A stretch of 16,429 nucleotides of DNA from DHVE2 group archaeon. GTDB taxonomy: Archaea > Thermoplasmatota > Thermoplasmata > Thermoplasmatales > Aciduliprofundaceae. Numbering within the stretch: the stretch's first letter is position 1; each line of letters begins with the position of its first letter. Positions 1-7,002 of this stretch are shown here, piece by piece. The stretch covers positions 1 to 16,429 of the forward strand of contig WALG01000166.1 of NCBI GenBank assembly GCA_015522955.1, in the 5' to 3' direction. A program made the position numbers and the translations under genes. The notes below the pieces were generated by a model. That model was not told the origin of the DNA. It did not search any database and saw only the letters and a list, made by a program, of their open reading frames with translations.

Positions 1-1282
1 CTACTGTGAGATATTCCCCCATGTTATTGGTAACATACCTTATAGTTTTTCCATTGGCCTTGTTACTTGCGTCAATGGTATGTGAGTCCCAATACTCAGC
101 GGAATTGCCACTGATTAGAATGTTGTTATGCTCAAAATTATTACCTGAAATTGTGATTCTCTGAGAGTTTACAAGCCATAGACCCCGCATATTATTGCTG
201 AAGGTACTGTTCTTCAATTCAACATTGTTCGAAAGTTCAAAAACCATTCCCTGCATGTTGTCCTTTACACTAACATTTTGAAGCATGCAGTTTTCACTAA
301 CATACAGAAAAATTCCATAAAGGGTGTGATTGTGAACTGTAGTATCCCTTATAGTTATTTCTGAGGAATAACCAACGAGAATCGATACTGTAGTGTGCCC
401 CATAGTTTGATTCCCCAAGTTTATTCTTTGTGAGGATGCTATAATCAGTTCTCCACCATCCTGAGGTGCAATGCCTCCATTTTCTCCGCTTAGATAATAA
501 ATCGGTTTTCCATTCACAGTGTTACTTGTATCTATGCTGTGAGAGTCCCAATAAGTTTCTTCGTATCCTTTTATAAATATCCCATCCCCACTGAAGGTGT
601 TATTTTTCATCACTATTCCCTGGGAGATATAGAGATAAGCACCAATCATTCTATTATTCTGAAAAGTATTATTTCTTATCACTGTGCCCGAAGAGTCGTG
701 AAGGTAAAGCCCCGCATATCTATTCACGTGAAATGTATTGTTTACCAAAGAAGTATCGCTCTGTGCACCCGTGAGGTATATTCCATTGTAATTGCTGCTT
801 ATAAGATTTGAGGATATCTCCGTGTCGTGAATGGCTTTACCGTAGAGTCCGTAATGTTGACTGCTCTGCAAGCGATTGCCACTTATCACTGCGTTGCTAA
901 CCCGATAGAGTATGATACCAATACCTCCAAAATAGGGCAACGAGCCCCCATTTGAAGAGTAGATATAACAGTTTCTTATCACAAAATGTAGAGTAGTATT
1001 ACCTATGTATATCCCGTACCCATATCCTCTTCCGTTAATAGAATAATTTTCTATGATAAAGAGCGATGCTGCGGAACCATCTCCACTCCAATTCTCCAAA
1101 GATGCTGCATTTGTGAACTGTGTGTCGTTGTTTATTCTTATGGGTTCATGGGCTATATAACTATCCTGTAATTCAAATCCTTGAAACTCTTTTTCTTTAT
1201 TTTCCACACCTGTTCCAAAGGTAAAAAATCCACCTCCGAGAATCAGCATGGTAATAAGCAAAATTGAAATTACAACACGCAT
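1..1282 (-). CDS. Secreted NosD-like right-handed beta-helix surface protein (3' end outside window)
   Basis: The reading frame is open from an ATG at 1282 to the window edge, giving about 427 residues with no stop. Residues 1-24 form a signal peptide or anchor (MRVVISILLITMLILGGGFF). The rest is a run of short repeats rich in Asn, Gly, Ser and Ile with strands of the type 'VIRNNTF..N' and 'GIYL', which is the periodicity of right-handed parallel beta-helix proteins (NosD/pectate-lyase-like, PbH1 repeats). A longer unit with the motif YWDSH-x-ID-x-SN-x-x-NGK recurs at residues 244 and 397, a 153-residue period. A strong ribosome binding site (GGAGGAGAG, 1288-1296) fixes the start. Such proteins in archaea are usually surface-exposed or secreted and are often fused to further repeats; here the C-terminus is missing. 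The ligand or substrate is unknown. The fold is well supported; the function is not. Confidence 0.85.
   Translation of the reverse strand, partial: MRVVISILLITMLILGGGFFTFGTGVENKEKEFQGFELQDSYIAHEPIRINNDTQFTNAASLENWSGDGSAASLFIIENYSINGRGYGYGIYIGNTTLHFVIRNCYIYSSNGGSLPYFGGIGIILYRVSNAVISGNRLQSSQHYGLYGKAIHDTEISSNLISSNYNGIYLTGAQSDTSLVNNTFHVNRYAGLYLHDSSGTVIRNNTFQNNRMIGAYLYISQGIVMKNNTFSGDGIFIKGYEETYWDSHSIDTSNTVNGKPIYYLSGENGGIAPQDGGELIIASSQRINLGNQTMGHTTVSILVGYSSEITIRDTTVHNHTLYGIFLYVSENCMLQNVSVKDNMQGMVFELSNNVELKNSTFSNNMRGLWLVNSQRITISGNNFEHNNILISGNSAEYWDSHTIDASNKANGKTIRYVTNNMGEYLTV
45..94 (-). repeat. Intragenic repeat copy 2 in the beta-helix gene
   Basis: This 50-bp stretch matches 504-553 at about 40 of 50 positions, offset by exactly 459 bp (153 codons). 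It encodes the YWDSHTIDASN-type segment near residue 397. Because it is in frame and codes for a conserved structural segment, it is an internal protein repeat and not a mobile element. Confidence 0.8.
504..553 (-). repeat. Intragenic repeat copy 1 in the beta-helix gene
   Basis: Partner of the repeat at 45-94. It encodes YWDSHSIDTSNTVNGK starting at residue 244. Further copies may lie beyond the left edge of the window. Confidence 0.8.
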
Positions 1283-1315
1283 TATTTCTCTCCTCCTTGT
1301 ATTTTCCAACATTGC

Positions 1316-1331
1316 AACCTTTATAAAGGTT
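1316..1331. promoter_or_regulatory. Palindromic TATA element shared by divergent genes
   Basis: AACCTTTATAAAGGTT is a perfect 16-bp palindrome centred on TTTATAAA, lying between the divergent beta-helix and RaSEA genes. On the minus strand a start about 26 bp away falls near 1297, leaving a short leader that contains the GGAGG site of the beta-helix gene. On the plus strand a start near 1350 fits RaSEA at 1362. One symmetric TATA box could therefore serve both directions. This is a positional inference. Confidence 0.55.
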
Positions 1332-1361
1332 TGCATATGTTGAGAAACATATTTTTATCCG

Positions 1362-2390
1362 ATGGACGATTCTCATTGTATGGATCTCAAAACTCTGCAG
1401 CAGAGAATCAGAGAACTGAGAAGAGGTGCAGCGAGAAAGGATAAGCACAATCTAATCGGAGCATGGAGAGAGAAAGATAGATTAAATGGATGCATTATAG
1501 ATTCCTTCGTCATAATCCTCCGCACAAAGGGTTGCAGATGGGCATATCATTCTGGATGCTCCATGTGCGGCTACTTCAACGATACCAATCCCCGTATAGA
1601 GGAAGAGGATCTTAAAAAACAGATTGAGAGTGCGCTGGAAAAATATAGTGGAGAACCTGTGGTAAAAGTTTTCACATCAGGCTCGTTTCTGGATGACTGG
1701 GAGGTCCCTTCTCAAATTCAGGAAATGCTGTATCGCAGATTTGAAGATGCCAAAAGAATAATAGTTGAGAGCAGGCCCGAGTACGTAACTCCTGAGAAAG
1801 CATCCCGTATTGCAGAATATGGAAATATTATGGTTGCCCTTGGACTGGAAAGTGCTAATAACGACACACTTTTATATCGCATAAACAAAGGCTTCACTGT
1901 GGATGATTATATAAAGGCGGCTGAGATTTTAAGAGAGTATAAAGTTCCTGTGAAAACATATGTACTTCTAAAGGCTCCCTTCATGTCAGAGAGACAAAGT
2001 ATTGAGGAAGCAATTGATACTATAATTTTTGCATCAAAATATTCTGAGGTGATATCTCTTAATCCCATGAATATTCAGAACAACACGCTAGTGGAATATC
2101 TATGGAGAAGAGGCGAGTATCGAGCACCCTGGCTGTGGAGCGTAGTTGAAGTTCTTAAAAGAACATCGCATCTGGATGTGGATGTGGTATCTTTTCCAAC
2201 CGCTGGAGGTAAGATTCGAGGAGCCCATAATTGTGGAGCATGCGATGAAAAAGTTCTTAGTGGCATTATGAATTACTCTTTAACTCAAGATATGAAGTAT
2301 CTGGAAAATCTTGATTGCCCTTGCAAGAGAAAATGGGAGAAGATTGTGAAATATGAGGATTATGCCTGGGATTACACGCTTAATCGCTGA
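1362..2390 (+). CDS. raSEA: Archaeosine biosynthesis radical SAM enzyme RaSEA
   Basis: This 342-aa protein resembles the archaeal radical SAM family that contains RaSEA, the partner of ArcS in archaeosine synthase. In that pathway ArcS adds lysine to preQ0 at tRNA position 15, and RaSEA then splits the adduct to leave the formamidine of archaeosine (known from the family). The [4Fe-4S]/SAM motif is atypical, C58-x7-C66-x2-C69 within [15 protein letters not shown], as expected for this family. A SAM-binding [10 protein letters not shown] segment follows at 107-116, and a TIM-barrel strand carrying GLESAN sits at 161-166. A second Cys group (C291-x2-C294, C319-x-C321) near the C-terminus may bind a metal or tRNA. 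The start at 1362 suits the TATA box; ATG 1380, six codons on, is possible. No ArcS gene lies in the window. The gene overlaps the convergent gyrA end by 11 bp. Confidence 0.82.
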   Translation: MDDSHCMDLKTLQQRIRELRRGAARKDKHNLIGAWREKDRLNGCIIDSFVIILRTKGCRWAYHSGCSMCGYFNDTNPRIEEEDLKKQIESALEKYSGEPVVKVFTSGSFLDDWEVPSQIQEMLYRRFEDAKRIIVESRPEYVTPEKASRIAEYGNIMVALGLESANNDTLLYRINKGFTVDDYIKAAEILREYKVPVKTYVLLKAPFMSERQSIEEAIDTIIFASKYSEVISLNPMNIQNNTLVEYLWRRGEYRAPWLWSVVEVLKRTSHLDVDVVSFPTAGGKIRGAHNCGACDEKVLSGIMNYSLTQDMKYLENLDCPCKRKWEKIVKYEDYAWDYTLNR

Positions 2391-4752
2391 GTTTTGCTGC
2401 GTTTACTACCTCATCTCCTTTTTCTAGATATATTAACTTCACACCTCTTGCACTTCTTCCTAGCACCGAGACTTCGGAGGTTCTTATTCTTATACTCATT
2501 CCCTTCCTCGTGACAAGAAGCACCTCATTTCCATCCTCAACAATGAAACTCTTAACTGCATAGCCTTCTCTAACGTTGATATATCTCACTCCGTAGCCTC
2601 CTCTCTTTATGCGGCGATAATCTTTAACGGGAGTTCTCTTCCCGTATCCGTTATTAAGCACAGAGAACACATAGTTTCCTTCAGAGGAAAGGGCAGCGGA
2701 GATTACTTGATCTCCGTCTCTCAGTTTCATGCCGCGAACTCCCCTTGCGTTTCTTCCCATACCTCTAACATCTTCCTCGCTGAATCTTATGGCCTGACCA
2801 TACTTAGTGAAAAGAAATACATCTTCATCTCCACTAGTAACAAGCACATCTATGAGTTCATCATCCTCATCCATAAGAAGGGCTTTTATACCTGTGCTTC
2901 GGGGATTTGAAAACTCCGAGAGATGCGTTTTTTTAACCACACCATTCTTGGTGACAAAGAAAAGATAGCCAGCATACTCGCTTAGGGAGAGTATTCTTAT
3001 AACCTCAGAGCCTATTTTGGGAATAAGATTCACTATGGCACGCCCACGACTCCGACGGGTTCCCTCAGGAATCTCATAGGTCTTAAGCCAGTAAACTTTT
3101 CCGTTGCGGGTGAAGAGAAGAAGGTAATCATGCAGCCTTGCTGCTATTATATCCTGGGGAAGGTCTCCCTTTCCATAATTTATCATAACGCCCTTTCCTC
3201 CACGGCCCTGTGGACGGTACTCCTCCATAGAGAGCCGCCTTATATAGCCACCTCTGGTCAGGATTACCATCACGGTATTATTGGGAATAAGGTCTTCTAT
3301 ATCTCTGCTTACAATAGCCTCTTTCATTATCTCCGTTCTTCTGGAATCTCCATAACTCCTCTTTATTTCCTTTAATTCCTCCTTTATTACCTCGTATCTT
3401 AATTTTTCTTCGCTAAGCAACCTCTCCAACTTTTCTATTTCCTCCTGAAGTTTTCTATCCTCTTCCAATAAAGCCTCTCTTTCGAGAGAGGTAAGTTTTT
3501 GAAGACGCATCTCAAGAATTGCTCGAGACTGTATCTCTGTAAATCCCATACTCTCCAGTGCTTTTTTTGCTTCGGCAACATCTCTGGAGGCTTTTATACG
3601 TGCAATAATCTCGTCAATCATGCCCAGTGCTCTAACAAGTCCATCCACAATGTGTTTTCTCTCTCTTGCTTTCTTTAACTGGAATCTGCTCTTTCTTATC
3701 AGCACTGTCATCCTGTGCTTTACATACTCTTCCATCAGAGATTTGAGATTCAGTATTTTGGGCACACCATCCACGAGAACAAGATTTATTATCCCGTAGG
3801 TAACCTCTAAGGCAGTGTGCTCAAATAACTGGTTAAGCACAATCTCTGGTTTTGTTTCTTTCTTCACCTTTATTACAATTCTTATTCCCTCTCGGTCACT
3901 CTCATCTCTGAGATCCGAGATACCCCTTATTTTATCTTCCCTCACAAGGGAGGCTATGCTCTTGAGCAGATTGCTCTTATTTACCTCGTAAGGTATCTCT
4001 TTTATGATTATGCTTCTCTCCCTCATTTTGTATTTGGCTCTTATTTTTATCTTACCCCTTCCTGTCCGATAGGCATCCAGCAAACCATCATAACCTATTA
4101 CTGTGCCTCCAGTTGGAAAATCTGGGCCCTGGACAAAGCGCAGGAGATCGTCCACGCTACAATTGGGATTGTCTATAAGATATACCATTGCATCCACAAT
4201 CTCATTGAGATTATGTGGTGGCATATTTGTGGCCATTCCCACTGCTATTCCACTGCTACCATTTATAAGAAGATTGGGAATTCTTGCAGGGAGAACCGCA
4301 GGCTCCTGAAGGGTGCCATCGAAATTTGGCATCATGTCCACGGTGTCCATATCAATATCCTTAAGCATCTCCTCTGCAATCTTTGAAAGTCTTGCTTCGG
4401 TATATCTCATGGCTGCAGGGGCATCTCCATCAATGCTCCCAAAGTTCCCTTGGCCATCCACAAGCGGGTAACGCATTGAGAAATCCTGCGCCATTCTGGC
4501 TAAGGTGTTGTAAATGGCCTGATCCCCATGTGGGTGATACTTACCCATCACCTCTCCCACTATTCTTGCACTTTTTTTGTAGGGTTTGTTATGCAAAAGC
4601 CCAAGTTCATGCATCCCGTAGAGAATACGGCGATGCACAGGTTTGAGACCATCCCTCACATCAGGTAACGCTCGGGATACAATTACACTCATGGCGTAGT
4701 CCATGTAAGAATTTTTCATCTCATCATCAATAGCCCTTTCCTTCATCTTCAT
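2380..4752 (-). CDS. gyrA: DNA gyrase subunit A
   Basis: Type IIA topoisomerase breakage-reunion subunit, which with GyrB introduces negative supercoils using ATP. From ATG 4752 it has 790 residues, somewhat shorter than bacterial GyrA. The N-terminal catalytic region carries [20 protein letters not shown] (27-46), HPHGD (73-77) and the active-site Tyr117 in RYTE. A coiled-coil arm spans roughly 365-470. The C-terminal beta-pinwheel (about 490-790) holds repeated blades and a GyrA box, QGRGGKG at 515-521, which differs from the usual QRRGGKG at one residue and favours gyrase over topoisomerase IV. The two main quinolone positions (E. coli Ser83 and Asp87) are Gln78 and Asn82 here. An upstream in-frame GTG at 4761 gives 793 aa, but GAGGTG (4761-4766) then serves as a ribosome site for ATG 4752, so I prefer the latter. 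No gyrB is adjacent. Confidence 0.95.
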   Translation of the reverse strand: MKMKERAIDDEMKNSYMDYAMSVIVSRALPDVRDGLKPVHRRILYGMHELGLLHNKPYKKSARIVGEVMGKYHPHGDQAIYNTLARMAQDFSMRYPLVDGQGNFGSIDGDAPAAMRYTEARLSKIAEEMLKDIDMDTVDMMPNFDGTLQEPAVLPARIPNLLINGSSGIAVGMATNMPPHNLNEIVDAMVYLIDNPNCSVDDLLRFVQGPDFPTGGTVIGYDGLLDAYRTGRGKIKIRAKYKMRERSIIIKEIPYEVNKSNLLKSIASLVREDKIRGISDLRDESDREGIRIVIKVKKETKPEIVLNQLFEHTALEVTYGIINLVLVDGVPKILNLKSLMEEYVKHRMTVLIRKSRFQLKKARERKHIVDGLVRALGMIDEIIARIKASRDVAEAKKALESMGFTEIQSRAILEMRLQKLTSLEREALLEEDRKLQEEIEKLERLLSEEKLRYEVIKEELKEIKRSYGDSRRTEIMKEAIVSRDIEDLIPNNTVMVILTRGGYIRRLSMEEYRPQGRGGKGVMINYGKGDLPQDIIAARLHDYLLLFTRNGKVYWLKTYEIPEGTRRSRGRAIVNLIPKIGSEVIRILSLSEYAGYLFFVTKNGVVKKTHLSEFSNPRSTGIKALLMDEDDELIDVLVTSGDEDVFLFTKYGQAIRFSEEDVRGMGRNARGVRGMKLRDGDQVISAALSSEGNYVFSVLNNGYGKRTPVKDYRRIKRGGYGVRYINVREGYAVKSFIVEDGNEVLLVTRKGMSIRIRTSEVSVLGRSARGVKLIYLEKGDEVVNAAKLSD

Positions 4753-4786
4753 TGAATGCACCTCTAATATTTTCGTGATTGTTGCA

Positions 4787-4796
4787 ATTTATAAAT
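4787..4796 (-). promoter_or_regulatory. TATA box of gyrA
   Basis: ATTTATAAAT is a palindromic TATA-like box. A start about 26 bp downstream falls near 4766 and gives a short leader carrying GAGGTG before ATG 4752. The spacing supports both the promoter call and the choice of the ATG over GTG 4761. Confidence 0.5.
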
Positions 4797-4848
4797 CACT
4801 TTCGCATTCAAGTATGCCCATATTTTATCAACTCTTTTACCAAAACCC

Positions 4849-4856
4849 AAATATAT
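4849..4856 (+). promoter_or_regulatory. TATA box of the RHH-zinc ribbon-creatininase operon
   Basis: AAATATAT lies about 26 bp upstream of position 4879, which falls inside the inverted repeat at 4871-4890. It is the only TATA-like element seen ahead of the three plus-strand genes that follow, so it probably drives all of them. Confidence 0.5.
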
Positions 4857-4870
4857 GCTTGAGTGATATC

Positions 4871-4890
4871 TGTTTAACAGAAGTTAAACA
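4871..4890. promoter_or_regulatory. Inverted-repeat operator candidate at the RHH gene
   Basis: TGTTTAAC-AGAA-GTTAAACA is a perfect inverted repeat with 8-bp arms and a 4-bp centre. It covers the predicted transcription start and ends 9 bp before the RHH start codon. RHH proteins bind short palindromes and commonly repress their own genes, so this is a likely binding site for the adjacent gene product. The symmetry is visible; the partner is inferred. Confidence 0.6.
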
Positions 4891-4899
4891 GTGATTGTC

Positions 4900-5235
4900 A
4901 TGATAATAGCGGCAAGAATTCCTGATGAATTAAAGGTTCGTGTTGGAGATTTGTGTGAAAAAGATGGTAAAACAATATCTGAACTTATAAGAGAACTGCT
5001 TCAGGAGTATGTGGAAGAGAAAACGGAGGAGTGGCATCGTGCTAAACTGCGGGTTAAGATACCCCGAAATCTTCTGAATCAGGTGGATCTCTTTGTGGAG
5101 ATGGGGTATGCCTTGGATAGGGATCATGTGATAAGCGAAGCCCTCTCTTTATGGCTTCGGCTCAAAAAGATGGAGTATAAGAAGAACTGGAAAGAGGAAC
5201 TGCTTGAGGCTCTAGGAGGTCAGTCTCAGATATGA
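4900..5235 (+). CDS. Tandem ribbon-helix-helix transcriptional regulator
   Basis: The 111-aa protein contains two RHH-like units in one chain. The first is a short strand IIAARIP (2-8) followed by two helices (9-40) with KTISELIRELLQEY. The second starts with the strand KLRVKIP (49-55) and continues with helices around 57-69 and 76-90 (VISEALSLWLRL). RHH regulators normally dimerise to form the DNA-binding sheet; a two-unit chain could do so within one molecule, as in TraY-type proteins. A charged tail (91-111) follows. An upstream GTG at 4891 is also in frame, but it lies against the inverted repeat and ATG 4900 fits the family N-terminus better. It leads an operon with a zinc-ribbon gene 17 bp downstream and a creatininase gene. 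It probably regulates this operon through the repeat at 4871-4890. Confidence 0.8.
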   Translation: MIIAARIPDELKVRVGDLCEKDGKTISELIRELLQEYVEEKTEEWHRAKLRVKIPRNLLNQVDLFVEMGYALDRDHVISEALSLWLRLKKMEYKKNWKEELLEALGGQSQI

Positions 5236-5252
5236 GAGAAGGAGGAATAGAA

Positions 5253-5399
5253 ATGAGATGTATGATATGTGGTAAAAAGGCGAGATACAACGAGAAGTTA
5301 AACATATATTACTGCGAAGTTCATGGTTTCACAACATGGCTTGAGGATGAGACGTATGTTATGGAGGTGAAGAAGGATGAACAGACTGTATTGGGATGA
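5253..5399 (+). CDS. 48-aa zinc-ribbon protein
   Basis: This short gene starts at an ATG with GGAGG six bases upstream (5241-5245) and runs 48 codons to TGA. It encodes MRCMICGKKARYNEKLNIYY and continues with CEVHGFTTW. Four metal ligands are evident, C3-x2-C6 and C21-x2-H24, as in a minimal zinc ribbon or treble clef. The tail is acidic and lysine-rich. It begins 17 bp after the RHH gene and its last 23 bp overlap the creatininase start, so the three are very probably cotranscribed and translationally coupled. A good ribosome site, a Cys/His pattern and tight packing argue that it is a real gene. It could be an adaptor for the regulator or for the hydrolase; its function is not recognisable. 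Confidence 0.75.
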   Translation: MRCMICGKKARYNEKLNIYYCEVHGFTTWLEDETYVMEVKKDEQTVLG

Positions 5400-6123
5400 A
5401 TACACATATCAAGAGATAGAGGACAAAATAAAAGAGGAGCCTCTGGTAATTCTTCCCATAGGAAGTGTGGAGGCCCATGGTCATCATCTTCCCCTGGGAA
5501 CCGATATGTTTCAGCCTCTCTGGATTGCTGAGGAATTGGCCAAAAGACTCAATGCCATAATTCTTCCTCCAATTCATTACGGATGGACCGATAGTCTTGC
5601 ATCCTTTCCGGGAACCATAAGTATAGGATTTGATACCCTGAAAAATCTTGCAGCAGATATTCTTCAGACAGTTGTTAAACAGGGAATCCGGCGGGTTCTG
5701 GTACTTTCAGGACATGCTAGCAGCAATCACATGGCTGCCCTGAGACTCGCATGCGAGAAAGTTGCCCGTGAGTATGAAGATGCAAGAATAATGCTTCTCT
5801 CAGATTATTATATTGCCTACGAGTATCGTGGTAAAGAAATATCTCATAAAGAGGGAGTTACCAAGATACCATGGGATGATTCCCACGCTGGTGTTATTGA
5901 GACCTCCAGGATTATGGCCATTAGACCTGAACTAGTGAAAAGCGAAGTAAAGTTTGAGAAAAGGGAGATAGGTAAGTATCTCGTAATCCCAGATTATCAG
6001 AAATTTGTACCCTATGCAACGTTCAGCGACCCCCACGGCTCCTCTGGGGCCTTGGGTGAAAAATTGAATGAAATAATCCTTGAAACACTGATTTCCATGG
6101 TTAGAGAGAACATGAAGATGTAA
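5377..6123 (+). CDS. Creatininase-family metal-dependent amidohydrolase
   Basis: The 248-aa protein has the creatininase family signatures. GSVEAHGHHLPLGTD (29-43) supplies predicted metal ligands E32, H34 and D43. SGHASSNH (111-118) stands where most members have NGHGGN and retains H113. DSHAGVIETS (168-177) supplies H170 and E175. Length matches the family (about 230-260). Members include creatinine amidohydrolase, MftE peptidases and the archaeal ArfB deformylase that acts early in flavin and F420 synthesis; ArfB is the most natural guess in an archaeon but nothing here proves it. GGAGGTGA at 5363-5370 precedes the ATG, and the start lies inside the zinc-ribbon gene. The stop is one base from the stop of the convergent gene at 6125. 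Confidence 0.88.
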   Translation: MNRLYWDEYTYQEIEDKIKEEPLVILPIGSVEAHGHHLPLGTDMFQPLWIAEELAKRLNAIILPPIHYGWTDSLASFPGTISIGFDTLKNLAADILQTVVKQGIRRVLVLSGHASSNHMAALRLACEKVAREYEDARIMLLSDYYIAYEYRGKEISHKEGVTKIPWDDSHAGVIETSRIMAIRPELVKSEVKFEKREIGKYLVIPDYQKFVPYATFSDPHGSSGALGEKLNEIILETLISMVRENMKM

Positions 6124-6124
6124 C

Positions 6125-6652
6125 TCAGGGAGATTCCACCGTGATGACCAAGGAGAATTCCACGTTCACGTTCTCTGAGGGATAGCCAACAATGCCTTCC
6201 ACCACTACTTTTACGTCGTACTCATGATTACCCTGCAGAGTCCCGGATAGGTTTTGCGCCTCTAAAAGATTTATTGTTCCGTTTATATACTCATCCCATG
6301 TTCCGTTTTGATGATGATCACCGATTATGATGGTAACGTTGATGTTTTTAAATGCTGCTCGTTCTTTTTCATCAAAATTTTGAACGTTGATATTTATTTT
6401 CACTTTTGTAACGTTATTTATGACAAAAGCATTGTATGAATTTTTAATCTTCTGAAATCTCTCTCCCGAATTGAGATCTCCTAGGGATATATCCATTGTT
6501 TTACTTTGAATATCTGCTTTTTTAACCTCACCATGGACATTTGCTATAGGTGCACTATACAATTCTACTCCAACGGCAAGAGTACCTACGATAACCACTG
6601 TGGCTATAAATAATATCAAGATTTTATCTGCCATCACCTTTTTCAGGTTCAT
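6125..6652 (-). CDS. Membrane-anchored extracellular protein of unknown function
   Basis: This 175-aa protein has a lysine-containing N-terminus (MNLKKVMADK) and one hydrophobic segment (about 11-30, ILILFIATVVIVGTLAVGV), consistent with a signal anchor. The rest is predicted outside the cell: a beta-rich region with many NxT/NxS sites (such as NVT, NGT, NLS), as in archaeal surface glycoproteins, ending with alternating hydrophobic strands (VKVVVEGIVG, VEFSLVITVE). It may be an immunoglobulin-like domain. No family was recognised. A TATA-like box at 6672-6680 lies about 26 bp before ATG 6652, so its mRNA is probably leaderless. It diverges from the MazG-like gene and ends one base from the creatininase gene. 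Confidence 0.7.
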   Translation of the reverse strand: MNLKKVMADKILILFIATVVIVGTLAVGVELYSAPIANVHGEVKKADIQSKTMDISLGDLNSGERFQKIKNSYNAFVINNVTKVKININVQNFDEKERAAFKNINVTIIIGDHHQNGTWDEYINGTINLLEAQNLSGTLQGNHEYDVKVVVEGIVGYPSENVNVEFSLVITVESP

Positions 6653-6671
6653 AATTGCTGATGTTAAAAGG

Positions 6672-6680
6672 ATATATAAT
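6672..6680 (-). promoter_or_regulatory. TATA box of the anchored extracellular protein gene
   Basis: ATTATATAT on the minus strand is centred about 25 bp upstream of ATG 6652 and implies a leaderless transcript; no ribosome binding site is seen. Confidence 0.45.
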
Positions 6681-6731
6681 ATTTATGGCAAAATGATTGT
6701 AAGATTTTCAAAGAAGAAAATCAAGATAAGA

Positions 6732-6739
6732 TTAAATAT
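6732..6739 (+). promoter_or_regulatory. TATA box of the MazG-like gene
   Basis: TTAAATAT is centred about 25 bp upstream of ATG 6760. The spacing predicts a leaderless mRNA that starts at that codon and excludes the in-frame upstream starts at 6739 (TTG) and 6742 (ATG). Confidence 0.45.
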
Positions 6740-6759
6740 TGATGAGTTTTTCACAATGT

Positions 6760-7002
6760 ATGGAAATCTCCGAGGCGCAGAGAATAATAGATAATATGTT
6801 CGGTGAGAGAGACAGAAAAAGAGGTATATATCCAAATCTCGTGTGGCTTGGTGAAGAAGTAGGAGAACTTTACAAGGCTGTTAGGGAAAACAAGGGAATT
6901 GAGGAGGAAATAGCGGATGTATTTGCTTGGCTTCTCTCTGCGGCAAATCTCCTAGGCGTGGATGTAGAATCTGCACTTCGAAAAAAGTATGGGATACGTT
7001 AA
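6760..7002 (+). CDS. MazG-like nucleotide pyrophosphohydrolase
   Basis: This 80-aa all-alpha protein has the MazG/dUTPase-like motif EExxE followed by ExxD: E27-E-V-G-E31 in WLGEEVGELYKA and E48-I-A-D51 in EEEIADVFAW, which coordinate Mg2+. The length and the C-terminal KKYG are typical of single-domain archaeal MazG proteins. These hydrolyse NTPs or dNTPs to the monophosphate and pyrophosphate, usually for pool cleaning; the exact substrate is not readable. The start at 6760 gives the family-like N-terminus MEISEAQRIID and fits the TATA box; ATG 6742 would add six residues. The stop TAA shares the palindrome TTAA with the stop of the convergent gene, a 4-bp overlap. Confidence 0.82.
   Translation: MEISEAQRIIDNMFGERDRKRGIYPNLVWLGEEVGELYKAVRENKGIEEEIADVFAWLLSAANLLGVDVESALRKKYGIR

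Noticed and set aside
45..553. Repeats at the left edge considered as a CRISPR or mobile repeat
   Set aside because: Only two imperfect copies, in frame in a beta-helix gene with 153-codon spacing, so they are protein repeats.
1197..1448. 83-aa minus-strand frame across the beta-helix and RaSEA starts
   Set aside because: It overlaps two better-supported genes and the promoter palindrome, and its sequence has no recognisable domain.
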